From NCBI GenBank assembly GCA_003281585.1, contig QCBN01000002.1, positions 62,001-126,000 on the forward strand: a DNA stretch of 64,000 nt, given 5' to 3'. How positions within the stretch are numbered: position 1 is the stretch's first letter; every line of letters begins with the position of its first letter. The notes beneath the pieces are model-generated. The model did not search any database. It saw nothing but the letters and a program-made list of their open reading frames with translations, and was not told where the DNA came from. The stretch is from Prochlorococcus sp. AG-347-I15. GTDB taxonomy: Bacteria > Cyanobacteriota > Cyanobacteriia > PCC-6307 > Cyanobiaceae. This document shows, in pieces, positions 56,660 to 64,000 of the stretch. The position numbers and the translations under genes are program-made.

Positions 56660-57553
56660 ATGAATAAAAATATTTTTTCTGAAAACTTTAATTTAAGTAA
56701 TTACACAACTATAAAAGTGGGAGGAGTAGCAGAATATTTTGCTGAGCCAAGAAATTTAAATGAATTTTTATATCTAATAAAATGGGCTGGTTTAAATAAA
56801 CAAAGATGCCAAATAATTGGCGCAGGTTCAAATCTTTTGATAAATAATATTTTCGTTAAAGGTTTAATTGTTTGTACAAAAAAAATGAAGTCGTTAACAA
56901 TAGATCCATATTCTGGAATTGTGGAAGCTGAAGCAGGTGTAATGCTGCCAACCTTATCTAATTCTCTTGCTAAAAATGGATTACAAGGAGGTGAGTGGGC
57001 TGTTGGAATTCCAGGAACATTAGGAGGAGCAATTTATATGAATGCTGGTACAGGTAATTTGTCACTAGCAAAAAATCTTATTTCCGTAAAAGTAATTAAT
57101 AATAAAACTAATAAAAAACTTGAAATTAAAAAAAAAGATATAAATTTTGAATACAGATTTAGCTCTTTTCAAAAAAACGATTTGAAAATAATTAGTGCAA
57201 AACTACAATTTAAACCTAATGGAAATCTCGAAGAATTAATTCAAACAACCAAAAATAACCTTAAGTTAAAAATAGAAAAACAGCCATATCATCAACCAAG
57301 TTTTGGTAGTGTTTTTAAAAATCCTAAAAATAATTATGCTGCAAAATTAATTGATGATATGGGTCTTAAGGGATTGAAAATTGGTGGCGCGGAAATTTCT
57401 ACAATGCATGCAAATTTTATAATTAATAATTCTTCAGCAAGTTCAAAAGATATTTGTGAATTAATAACTTTAATTCAACAAAAAGTACTACAAAACAAAG
57501 GAATTTATTTGCAACCGGAAGTAAGAATGATTGGTTTTGACTATCCTAATTAA
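56660..57553 (+). CDS. murB: UDP-N-acetylenolpyruvoylglucosamine reductase
   Basis: FAD enzyme that completes UDP-MurNAc before MurC acts. The 297-residue protein shows [14 protein letters not shown] near the start, [11 protein letters not shown], the FAD site [15 protein letters not shown] and [19 protein letters not shown] (containing the catalytic Ser). The C-terminal LQPEVRMIG supplies the conserved Glu. Second gene of murC-murB-ybaB. Confidence 0.96.
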   Translation: MNKNIFSENFNLSNYTTIKVGGVAEYFAEPRNLNEFLYLIKWAGLNKQRCQIIGAGSNLLINNIFVKGLIVCTKKMKSLTIDPYSGIVEAEAGVMLPTLSNSLAKNGLQGGEWAVGIPGTLGGAIYMNAGTGNLSLAKNLISVKVINNKTNKKLEIKKKDINFEYRFSSFQKNDLKIISAKLQFKPNGNLEELIQTTKNNLKLKIEKQPYHQPSFGSVFKNPKNNYAAKLIDDMGLKGLKIGGAEISTMHANFIINNSSASSKDICELITLIQQKVLQNKGIYLQPEVRMIGFDYPN

Positions 57554-57570
57554 AGAAACTTTTTTACAAA

Positions 57571-57921
57571 ATGGCAGGTTTTGGACTTCCTAACTTTGGA
57601 CAACTTACAGAAGCTTTTAAAAAAGCTAAACAAATTCAGCAAGATGCTCAGAAATTACAAGATGAACTTGAAAATATGGAGATTGAAGGAAAAAGTGATG
57701 ATGAAATGGTAACAGTCTGGATAAGTGGCAACCAACTTCCTTTAAAAGTAGAAGTGCAAGAAAATATTTTAAATTCAGATAAAGAAACAATAGAGCAAAA
57801 CATTTTGCAAGCTATTCAAAAAGCTCATGAATTATCAACTACAACTATGAAAGAAAGGATGAATGATTTGACTGGTGGATTAAATCTTAATCTTCCCGGT
57901 TTTGATAATAGTGATTCTTAG
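57571..57921 (+). CDS. YbaB/EbfC-family nucleoid-associated protein
   Basis: A 116-residue DNA-binding protein of the YbaB family, which forms dimers and coats the nucleoid. The N-terminal helix ([22 protein letters not shown]) and the [16 protein letters not shown]-terminus are family signatures. It lies 17 bp after murB. The last 35 bp overlap the convergent rsgA stop region, so the final residues SDS may be poorly conserved. Confidence 0.92.
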   Translation: MAGFGLPNFGQLTEAFKKAKQIQQDAQKLQDELENMEIEGKSDDEMVTVWISGNQLPLKVEVQENILNSDKETIEQNILQAIQKAHELSTTTMKERMNDLTGGLNLNLPGFDNSDS

Positions 57922-58804
57922 AAGACTCGATCATTTCTCTATAAAAAGAATATCTTTCGAAGGATTTATTTAAATTACAGCCTTCATCATTCACATGTAA
58001 GCAGTTACGAAATTTGCACTTAATTCCTTCATCAATTTTTTGTTTATATATTTCTGAATAAAGATTTGGTAACAACCGAATATTAACCTTTAGATCCTGC
58101 ATATTAAAACCAGGAGTGTCGACAATATAACTTTGATTTGATATTGAAAATAACTCAACATTTCGAGTAGTATTTTTACCTCTTTTAATTTTATTTGAAA
58201 CTGGTGCAGTACTATTTTGAAGGCCTGGGATTATCATATTAAGTAAAGTGGTTTTACCAACGCCGGATGGGCCCATAAAAATTGAACACTCTTTTTGCTT
58301 TAACTCAAATAGCAACTTTCTAAAGTAATCAGATTTCTGTAAATTCAAAGTAAATGCTTGATAACCCCATTTCCTGAATTTATCAATTAAAAAAGATCTT
58401 CTTTTATCTGAAATTAAATCACACTTTGTCAAAACTAATGAAACTTCAACCCCCATAGATTCAGCTGATATCAAAAACATATTTAATTGAGATAAATTCA
58501 ATTCTGGCTCTTCTACGGAAAAAGTAATATATATATTAGAAATATTTGCAACTGAAGGTCTAACTAATAAATTTTTTCTTTTTGTTAGATTTGTTATTAC
58601 TGCGCGTTTGCTTTCTGAATCAATATTACCAATTACTACTTCGTCTCCAACGTAGATTAATTGATCTTTGAAACTTATAGACTTCCTCACCTTACATAAA
58701 AATCTCTCACTATTTCCAAAGTTTTCTTTATTTTTTAATTCAACTAAAAAAAAATCATTAAATTTTTTAGTAACTAAACCTAAATTTTTACTGTTAGTTT
58801 TCAT
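57887..58804 (-). CDS. rsgA: Ribosome small-subunit-dependent GTPase A
   Basis: Checks maturation of the 30S subunit. The 305-residue protein is a circularly permuted GTPase: TKCD (126-129) comes before the P-loop GPSGVGKT (178-185) and DTPGF. An N-terminal OB domain and a C-terminal zinc site ([14 protein letters not shown]) are present. Last gene of the grpE-dnaJ-tusA-rsgA run; its start overlaps the tusA end by 11 bp. Confidence 0.95.
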   Translation of the reverse strand: MKTNSKNLGLVTKKFNDFFLVELKNKENFGNSERFLCKVRKSISFKDQLIYVGDEVVIGNIDSESKRAVITNLTKRKNLLVRPSVANISNIYITFSVEEPELNLSQLNMFLISAESMGVEVSLVLTKCDLISDKRRSFLIDKFRKWGYQAFTLNLQKSDYFRKLLFELKQKECSIFMGPSGVGKTTLLNMIIPGLQNSTAPVSNKIKRGKNTTRNVELFSISNQSYIVDTPGFNMQDLKVNIRLLPNLYSEIYKQKIDEGIKCKFRNCLHVNDEGCNLNKSFERYSFYREMIESSKNHYYQNRED

Positions 58805-59024
58805 TCAATATTTTTATTTTTATGAATTTTTCATTATTCGTAATTTGTTTAAATAAACACCCCATCTCTTTTAAATTGTTTAATACCATTTCTTCTGGTT
58901 CGCCTTTGTCTAGCTCAACAATAAGGTGTTCATTTCTGGATAACTTTTCTAAAGCCAATTTAATTTTGACGACATTTAAAGGACATGGAACAGATTTAAG
59001 ATCCAGATGCTTTAAAGAATTCAT
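58794..59024 (-). CDS. TusA-family sulfur-carrier protein
   Basis: A 76-residue protein with the TusA/SirA fold. [17 protein letters not shown] holds the conserved CPxP-like cysteine (Cys14; here CPLN), the persulfide-carrying residue. In E. coli TusA passes sulfur for tRNA 2-thiolation and other cofactors. The CPxP proline is replaced by Asn, seen in some paralogues. It overlaps dnaJ by 4 bp and rsgA by 11 bp, so it is translationally coupled to both; the reason for pairing with a chaperone is unclear. Confidence 0.88.
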   Translation of the reverse strand: MNSLKHLDLKSVPCPLNVVKIKLALEKLSRNEHLIVELDKGEPEEMVLNNLKEMGCLFKQITNNEKFIKIKILNEN

Positions 59025-60148
59025 AAAGATTCTTTACCAAATAATTTACTAAATAGTCCACTACTGGAATTAATATTTTTATCTGAATATTGAGAAGCCA
59101 AACCCTCTAAAAGCTTTCGTTCTTCATCAGTTATACGAGTTGGCAATTTTACTTTTACTAGAACTTCATGATTTCCTCTTGCGACTGGATTGCCGAGTCT
59201 AGGTACTCCTTTATTCTCAAGTGAAAGAGTAGTATTTGGTTGAGTACCACTTGGAATTTTTAAATTAACATTTCCATCAACTGTAGTAATTTCAACAGTA
59301 TCTCCTAAAATAGCCTGTAGATAACTCACCGAAATTTCTGAGTAAATAGTCACACCATCTCTTGTAAGTTTTGAATCGTTCTTAACCTTTATAAAAACAT
59401 AAAGATCTCCTGGTGGACCCCCTTTCAAACCAACATTTCCCTCTCCTGAAACTCTTAATTTAGTACCAGTATCAACTCCTGCAGGAATATTAATTCTTAA
59501 TTTTTTTCTGACTTGCTTTACTCCATTACCACCACAACTTACACATGGATCTGCGATTATCTGCCCAGCTCCGTTACATGAAGGACATTCAGCTACTTGT
59601 GTAAAATTACCAAAAGGTGTTCTCGTAGCTCTTCTAACTTGTCCACTTCCTCCACAAGTTGAACAAGTTTTTGGTCCAGTCCCAGCCTTTGCACCTGATC
59701 CACTACAGACTTCACATTTCTCAAGATGAGGAATTTTAATTTCTCTTTGTTGACCAAATATTGCATCTTTAAAGTCAACATTGAGATCGTACCTTAAATC
59801 GTCTCCTTGTTGAGGACCTCTTCTTTGAGTTCTTCCCCCCTGTGGATTTTGTCCACCAAAGCCATTAAAAAAAGTTTCAAATAAATCTGCAAAACCACCC
59901 ATGTCGCCCATATCTGGCATTCCTGCTGCACCTCCAAGACCAGCCTCACCAAACTGATCATATCTAGCTCTTGTTTCAGGATCAGCTAATGCTTCATAAG
60001 CTTTGCCAATTTCTTTAAATTTATCTTCAGCTCCAGGTTCTTTATTAACATCAGGATGATATTGTCTTGCTAATTTTCTATAAGCCCGTTTTAAGGTATC
60101 CGCATCAGCATCTCTTGAAACTCCAAGTATTTGATAAAAATCAGCCAT
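59021..60148 (-). CDS. dnaJ: Chaperone DnaJ (type I Hsp40)
   Basis: Stimulates DnaK ATPase and delivers unfolded proteins. The 375-residue protein is a full type I member: J domain with HPD at 31-33, Gly/Phe-rich linker (about 70-105), four CxxCxGxG zinc repeats ([32 protein letters not shown]) at about 145-210 and the C-terminal substrate domain. It follows grpE by 29 bp. dnaK itself is not in the window. Confidence 0.97.
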   Translation of the reverse strand: MADFYQILGVSRDADADTLKRAYRKLARQYHPDVNKEPGAEDKFKEIGKAYEALADPETRARYDQFGEAGLGGAAGMPDMGDMGGFADLFETFFNGFGGQNPQGGRTQRRGPQQGDDLRYDLNVDFKDAIFGQQREIKIPHLEKCEVCSGSGAKAGTGPKTCSTCGGSGQVRRATRTPFGNFTQVAECPSCNGAGQIIADPCVSCGGNGVKQVRKKLRINIPAGVDTGTKLRVSGEGNVGLKGGPPGDLYVFIKVKNDSKLTRDGVTIYSEISVSYLQAILGDTVEITTVDGNVNLKIPSGTQPNTTLSLENKGVPRLGNPVARGNHEVLVKVKLPTRITDEERKLLEGLASQYSDKNINSSSGLFSKLFGKESL

Positions 60149-60177
60149 TAGATAATGCTCAAGTAAAAATTTGGATT

Positions 60178-60897
60178 TTATACATCTTCAGAAGTATTTT
60201 CCTCTGAATCTATATCCACTTCAACTGTATCCCTTTCTTCTTCTTCTTGTGAATTTTGTTTTCCAGGTCCCATAGAAACTTTAACTAGAGCGTGTCTCAA
60301 AACCTTTCCTTCTAAATGATATCCTCGCTGCAATTCTTCGATAATAAAATCTTCGTTAAGCTCATCACTTGGCTCTCTTAGGACAGCTTCATGCAAATTA
60401 GGATCAAATTGCTGACCAACAACTCTCATGGGTGCGACTCCTTGTTGTTTTAAAACTTCAACTAGTTGTTTATATAATCCTTGATAACTTCTATGAAGAG
60501 CTTGAGCTTCTTCACTTTCTGGTTTAAGTTGTTGTCTTGCTCTTTCAAAATTATCAACAATAGGGAGAATTGCAGCTAAAGACTTTGATACAAGTTGGAT
60601 TTTCAAATCATCCTGATCTCTAGACTGCCTTTTCCTAAAATTATCAAAATCTGCTGAAATTCTTATATATTGATTTTTTAATGTTTCATGCTCTTTTTCT
60701 AACTGTTCTAACCTTGCATCATTATTGGAGATACTATTTTTTAGTTCTTCAGTATTTAATTCTTCTTTTTTTTGAGATGATGATTCATCATTCTCAATTA
60801 TTTGATCTTTTGGAAGTGAAGTATCTTGAGAAGTATTATCCTGATCAGAGATGTCACTTTCTTTCTCGTCAATATTATCTGATTGATTTTCAATCAT
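60178..60897 (-). CDS. grpE: DnaK nucleotide-exchange factor GrpE
   Basis: Exchanges ADP on DnaK. The 239-residue protein has an acidic, disordered N-terminal 60 residues (Asp/Glu/Ser/Gln), a long coiled coil ([20 protein letters not shown]) with DFDNFRKRQ, and the C-terminal beta domain [12 protein letters not shown] with [12 protein letters not shown]. First gene of grpE-dnaJ-tusA-rsgA. No CIRCE-type inverted repeat is visible upstream. Confidence 0.95.
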   Translation of the reverse strand: MIENQSDNIDEKESDISDQDNTSQDTSLPKDQIIENDESSSQKKEELNTEELKNSISNNDARLEQLEKEHETLKNQYIRISADFDNFRKRQSRDQDDLKIQLVSKSLAAILPIVDNFERARQQLKPESEEAQALHRSYQGLYKQLVEVLKQQGVAPMRVVGQQFDPNLHEAVLREPSDELNEDFIIEELQRGYHLEGKVLRHALVKVSMGPGKQNSQEEEERDTVEVDIDSEENTSEDV

Positions 60898-60951
60898 TTT
60901 TCTGAAAATTTAATAAAACTATTTTCCATTAAAATGAAACATAAAACAAGT

Positions 60952-60965
60952 TGCGGAAGGCCGCA
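60952..60965 (-). terminator. Short GC-rich hairpin after msrB
   Basis: TGCGG and CCGCA form a 5-bp stem around a four-base loop, striking in this AT-rich sequence, and lie 8 bp beyond the msrB stop on the minus strand. It is followed by a moderate T-rich run only, so it may be a weak terminator or RNA stabiliser separating msrB from grpE. Confidence 0.5.
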
Positions 60966-60972
60966 CAAATTT

Positions 60973-61467
60973 TTAATTAGGAACAAATCTTAATGCGAGG
61001 CCGTTATTGCAGTATCTTTTTCCTGTAGGGGGTGGCCCATCATTAAAAACATGCCCTTGATGACCTCCACACCTAGAACAATGATATTCAGTTCTTGGAA
61101 CAATCAACTTAAAATCAACTTTTGTTTCAATTGATCCTTGAATTGAATCCCAAAAGCTTGGCCATCCTGTGCCACTATCATACTTTTTGTCCGAAAGAAA
61201 AAGCGGCAAATCACATCCTGCACAGTGAAAAACTCCTTTTCTTTTTTCATTATTTAATTGGCTACTAAAAGCTCTTTCTGTTCCTTCCTCCCTCAAAATA
61301 TAATAAGCTTCTGGACTAAGTTTGGATTTCCATTCTTCTTTTGATAAATTCCACTCTTCTTGAGAACCAAGTGAAGAAGCTAAAACTTGCATAGGTTTAA
61401 AAATTTTTTTTAGAATTGACATGGTAGGAATTAGAATAAAGATTCTTCTTGATAAAAATTGATTCAT
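60973..61467 (-). CDS. msrB: Peptide-methionine (R)-S-oxide reductase
   Basis: Repairs oxidised methionine. The 164-residue protein has the zinc pairs CAGCDLPLF and CSRCGGHQGHVF and the catalytic Cys in GKRYCNNGLALRF. The first 15 residues (MNQFLSRRIFILIPT) are basic and hydrophobic and might be a short targeting segment; a downstream ATG at 61422 gives a start MSILKKIFK without it. Both starts are possible. It is divergent from dusA with only 22 bp between starts, so the promoters must overlap the coding ends. Confidence 0.93.
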   Translation of the reverse strand: MNQFLSRRIFILIPTMSILKKIFKPMQVLASSLGSQEEWNLSKEEWKSKLSPEAYYILREEGTERAFSSQLNNEKRKGVFHCAGCDLPLFLSDKKYDSGTGWPSFWDSIQGSIETKVDFKLIVPRTEYHCSRCGGHQGHVFNDGPPPTGKRYCNNGLALRFVPN

Positions 61468-61489
61468 ATATTTAGATCACATAAAGATA

Positions 61490-62494
61490 ATGAATTCTAT
61501 TCAAATAAATTCTATTAAAAATATTCATAAATTAAGTATCGCTCCCATGATGGATTGTACTGATAAACATTTCAGAATGATAATGAGAAAAATAAGTTCC
61601 GAAGCTCTCTTATATACGGAAATGATTGTAGCTCAAAGTTTATTTCACACGGATAAAAAAGAAAAATTTTTAGATTTTAATCATGAAGAACACCCGATAT
61701 CGATTCAATTTGGCGGAGATAATCCCAAAATTCTTAAAGAAGTTGCCAGAATGGCACAGGATTGGGGTTATGACGAAATAAACTTTAATGTTGGTTGTCC
61801 AAGTCCAAGAGTCAGTTCTGGAAATTTTGGCGCTTCGCTTATGAAGGATCCTGAAAAAGTTGCAAAATGCATAGATTCTTTAAAAAATAATTGCAACTTG
61901 CCTGTCACGATTAAACACAGAATTGGTGTAGACAACGATGATAGTTTTGTAAATTTAAATAATTTCGTAAGGTACATTGCAAAAGCTGGTGCAGACAGAT
62001 TTACTGTTCATGCCAGGAAAGCTATCTTAAAAGGGCTAAATCCAAAACAAAACAGAACTATTCCTCCACTTAAATACGATGTAGTAAAAAAATTAAAAAA
62101 ATGTAATCCAGAATTATTAATAGAAATCAATGGGGGTTTCACAAATATCGATGAATCATTAAAAGCTCTAATTGATTTTGATGGTGTAATGATAGGACGA
62201 TCAGTTTATAAACATCCGTTAAGATGGTCTGAAATTGATAAAAAAGTCTATGGAATCAATACAAAAACCAAATCCGCTTCAGATATTATCTTCTCTTTAA
62301 TTCCTTATATCGATAAGCACTTAACTGAAGGAGGAAATTCTTGGGATATTTGTAAACATCTCATAAATTTAGTCGAGGGTATTCCAAGAGCAAAAATTTG
62401 GAGAAATAAAATTTCAATAAAATCTATAAATAAGGAATTAGATACTGAATATCTTCTAAAATTAACTTCTACACTTAAAGAAATGGGTTACTAA
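61490..62494 (+). CDS. dusA: tRNA-dihydrouridine synthase (DusA type)
   Basis: Reduces specific uridines in the tRNA D loop using FMN and NADPH. The 334-residue TIM barrel begins with SIAPMMDCTDKHFR, has the catalytic Cys103 in NFNVGCPSPRV, KHRIGVDN, and FTVHARKA in the FMN/tRNA site. These features and the PMMDCTDKHFR form place it with DusA rather than DusB. Its end overlaps the convergent RRM protein gene by 4 bp. Confidence 0.93.
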   Translation: MNSIQINSIKNIHKLSIAPMMDCTDKHFRMIMRKISSEALLYTEMIVAQSLFHTDKKEKFLDFNHEEHPISIQFGGDNPKILKEVARMAQDWGYDEINFNVGCPSPRVSSGNFGASLMKDPEKVAKCIDSLKNNCNLPVTIKHRIGVDNDDSFVNLNNFVRYIAKAGADRFTVHARKAILKGLNPKQNRTIPPLKYDVVKKLKKCNPELLIEINGGFTNIDESLKALIDFDGVMIGRSVYKHPLRWSEIDKKVYGINTKTKSASDIIFSLIPYIDKHLTEGGNSWDICKHLINLVEGIPRAKIWRNKISIKSINKELDTEYLLKLTSTLKEMGY

Positions 62495-63099
62495 TTTTCA
62501 TCATTTGAAGCATTGCCTCCGTTTGAGACTCCCCTTTTTCTTCTACTTCTACCACTTTCATATTCAGAATTCTCAGCAGTGTTTCCATAACTTCTATCCT
62601 CCCATCCTTCTGCACCTGAGGATTTATTGGTGTAAGAATTGTTAGATTCGGAATTGCCGCCGCTGTAACCACCACCATAACCCCCACTGTAACCACCACT
62701 ATAACCGCCGGAATTGCCGCTACCATAACCACCGGAGTTGCCGTTACCATAACCACCGGAGTTGCCGCTACCATAACCGCCGGAGTTGCCGCCGCTGTAA
62801 CCGCCACCATAACCGCCGGAATTGCCGCCTCTTGCTCCTCTTCGAGATCCACCAGATCCTCTTGGTTCTGCTTTATTAATTCTTAATGGCCTACCCATAA
62901 GCTCTGTACCTTGCAAACCATCAATTGCCTTAGCTTCAATTGCTTCATCTGCCATCTCAACAAATGCAAATCCTCTTTTTCTTCCCGTATCTCTTTCAAG
63001 AGGAAGAGAACAATTTAAAACTTCACCAAAAGGGGCAAATAACTGTAAAACATCTTCACGCTCCGCGCGGAAAGGCAAATTGCCAACAAAAATACTCAC
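62491..63099 (-). CDS. Glycine-rich RRM RNA-binding protein
   Basis: A 202-residue protein with one RRM: RNP2 IFVGNL at 3-8 and RNP1 KRGFAFVEM at 41-49. The rest is a low-complexity Gly/Asn/Ser/Tyr region (about 85-155) of GGYGSGNSGGYG-type repeats and a basic Arg-rich tail. Cyanobacterial Rbp proteins of this type bind RNA and are often induced by cold. Longer glycine-rich tails such as this could promote condensate formation; that is inference. It is the first gene upstream of which 117 bp lead to argH. Confidence 0.93.
   Translation of the reverse strand: MSIFVGNLPFRAEREDVLQLFAPFGEVLNCSLPLERDTGRKRGFAFVEMADEAIEAKAIDGLQGTELMGRPLRINKAEPRGSGGSRRGARGGNSGGYGGGYSGGNSGGYGSGNSGGYGNGNSGGYGSGNSGGYSGGYSGGYGGGYSGGNSESNNSYTNKSSGAEGWEDRSYGNTAENSEYESGRSRRKRGVSNGGNASNDEN
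62652..62828 (-). repeat. Tandem Gly-rich coding repeat
   Basis: Repeated units of about 21-24 bp reading GGYGxGNSGGYG on the minus strand and as alternating CCGCCGGAATTGCCG/CTACCATAACC on the plus strand. Copies differ by synonymous or one-base changes. The region lies wholly inside the RRM gene. Confidence 0.85.
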
Positions 63100-63200
63100 T
63101 TTAAACTAAATAAAGAAAATTAACCAAATTAAAAAAACTACAAATAGCAGCTTAATAACAATACTTTAATATTCTACTTCAAAGAATACCCTTGTAGTAT

Positions 63201-63220
63201 AAAAAAAAATTGAGACTCAA
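63201..63220 (-). terminator. Possible argH terminator
   Basis: On the minus strand TTGA-GTC-TCAA forms a short stem overlapping the argH stop, followed at once by nine T residues. The stem is only 4 bp, so this is weak evidence. Confidence 0.4.
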
Positions 63221-64000
63221 ATTAACAATTTTTTCTGCCAAATATTAACTTCCTTTTCAACTTGGGTGAAACCTGTACCACCTTCACTAGTCCTTGACTT
63301 CACGACATTAAGAGGTTCAAGCTCCACAAAAACATCTTCCTCGAATTTGGGATGAAATTTTTTAAATTCCTCAATTTTAAGATTTTTAAGTAACATTTTT
63401 CTCTCTAAACAATACTTAACAATTTCACCCACAATTTGATACGCCGTCCTAAATGGAACATTTTTTTTAACTAAATAATCTGCCAAATCAGTGGCATTAG
63501 AAAAATCATTTTTTACTGAAGCAGATAAATTTTCAAAATTAAATTCTATGCCCTCTTTAATTAAAATAGTCATTGCTTTAATACAAGATGATAGAGTCTC
63601 TGCAGTATCAAAGATTGGTTCTTTATCCTCCTGAAAATCCTTATTATATGCAAGTGGTACACCTTTTACCATAGTTAACAATGCTTGAAGATGTCCATAT
63701 ACTCTACCCGTTTTACCTCTTATCAATTCTGGAACATCAGGATTTTTTTTCTGCGGCATTAAGCTACTGCCTGTAGCACATTTATCTGTTAATTTTGCAA
63801 AAGAAAATTCATCAGTCACCCATAAAATTATTTCCTCCGAAATTTTACTCAAATGCGACATTAGTAAAGCAGATGCAGAAACAAACTCTATACAAAAATC
63901 TCTATCACTAACTGCGTCAATACTATTATTATATATCTTTTCGAAACCCAATTCTGAAGCTGTAAATTGCCTATCTATTTTTATTTTTGTACCAGCTAAT
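63217..64000 (-). CDS. argH: Argininosuccinate lyase, 3' part (truncated by window edge)
   Basis: Splits argininosuccinate into arginine and fumarate, the last step of arginine synthesis. The window shows the C-terminal about 260 residues. The frame stays open to the right edge, where residues read [19 protein letters not shown], so the N-terminal part is outside. The diagnostic catalytic loop [20 protein letters not shown] is present, with the serine base. No start codon in the window is real. Together with argJ and speA it indicates a full arginine pathway. Confidence 0.93.
   Translation of the reverse strand, partial: LAGTKIKIDRQFTASELGFEKIYNNSIDAVSDRDFCIEFVSASALLMSHLSKISEEIILWVTDEFSFAKLTDKCATGSSLMPQKKNPDVPELIRGKTGRVYGHLQALLTMVKGVPLAYNKDFQEDKEPIFDTAETLSSCIKAMTILIKEGIEFNFENLSASVKNDFSNATDLADYLVKKNVPFRTAYQIVGEIVKYCLERKMLLKNLKIEEFKKFHPKFEEDVFVELEPLNVVKSRTSEGGTGFTQVEKEVNIWQKKLLI

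Noticed and set aside
60898-60972. CIRCE heat-shock operator before grpE
   Set aside because: The TTAGCACTC-N9-GAGTGCTAA pattern is absent; only a short GC-rich hairpin is present.
62652-62828. CRISPR-like repeat array
   Set aside because: Repeats are contiguous, lack unique spacers and encode the Gly-rich tail of the RRM protein.
62475-62852. 125-residue Ala/Val/Thr-rich frame opposite register to the RRM gene
   Set aside because: It is a by-product of the Gly-rich tandem repeats on the same strand and has no biological sequence pattern.

Overview
The window is strongly AT-rich, with short spacers, many overlapping convergent genes and frequent TTG/GTG starts. Gene content is that of a picocyanobacterium: psbX, ycf66, ycf19, a high-light-inducible (Hlip) protein, gap2, paired flavodiiron proteins, cbiD, and a permuted two-piece tmRNA whose tag reads ANKIVSFSRQTAPVAA. 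Together these point to Prochlorococcus, most likely a high-light-adapted low-GC strain. The genus is an inference from content and composition; no database search was possible. I see no prophage, insertion sequence, integrase, CRISPR array or genomic island, so this looks like core chromosome.

Layout: 0.1-4.9 kb holds the sufBCDS iron-sulfur assembly operon, convergent with an S9-family peptidase. 6.9-10.5 kb is a rightward run (def, HIT protein, small membrane protein, SbmA/BacA-like ABC transporter, Hlip). 10.5-13.4 kb has ycf66-psbX, ycf19 and accC. 13.7-15.1 kb has a tRNA-Leu with an AAG anticodon and an LpxB-like gene. 15.1-22.6 kb carries a PRC-barrel protein and smc, small unknowns, a YqjD/YqjE-like membrane pair and an RlmL-like methyltransferase. 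22.65-22.92 kb is the permuted ssrA. 23.2-34.9 kb is housekeeping (aldo/keto reductase, an orphan ParA-like ATPase with an overlapping small membrane protein, argJ, coaE, gatB, thiO, ndk, speA, alaS). 35.1-39.2 kb is an flv3-flv1-flavin reductase cluster. 39.2-48.9 kb has a class B PBP, a Cys-rich PD-(D/E)XK protein, guaA, cbiD, an alanine/serine-glyoxylate aminotransferase, an AbrB-type membrane protein, an HNH protein and several unknowns. 48.9-57.9 kb has an SDR protein, pdxA, efp-accB, a lumenal-type cyclophilin, thiL, gap2, murC-murB-ybaB. 57.9-64 kb has the grpE-dnaJ-tusA-rsgA chaperone operon, msrB, dusA, a glycine-rich RRM protein and the 3' part of argH.

Functionally the region supports photosynthetic metabolism: Fe-S supply, electron-overflow protection (Flv1/Flv3, Hlip), photosystem II assembly (PsbX, cyclophilin), carbon flow and fatty-acid initiation (Gap2, AccB, AccC), cofactor synthesis (ThiO, ThiL, PdxA, CoaE, CbiD), arginine/polyamine metabolism (ArgJ, ArgH, SpeA) and translation quality control (tmRNA, EF-P, AlaS, GatB, peptide deformylase). 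I found no convincing wholly new system. The items most worth a second look are the ParA-like ATPase/membrane-peptide overlap, the Cys-rich nuclease-like protein, the A34 tRNA-Leu and several small unknown genes below normal annotation size.
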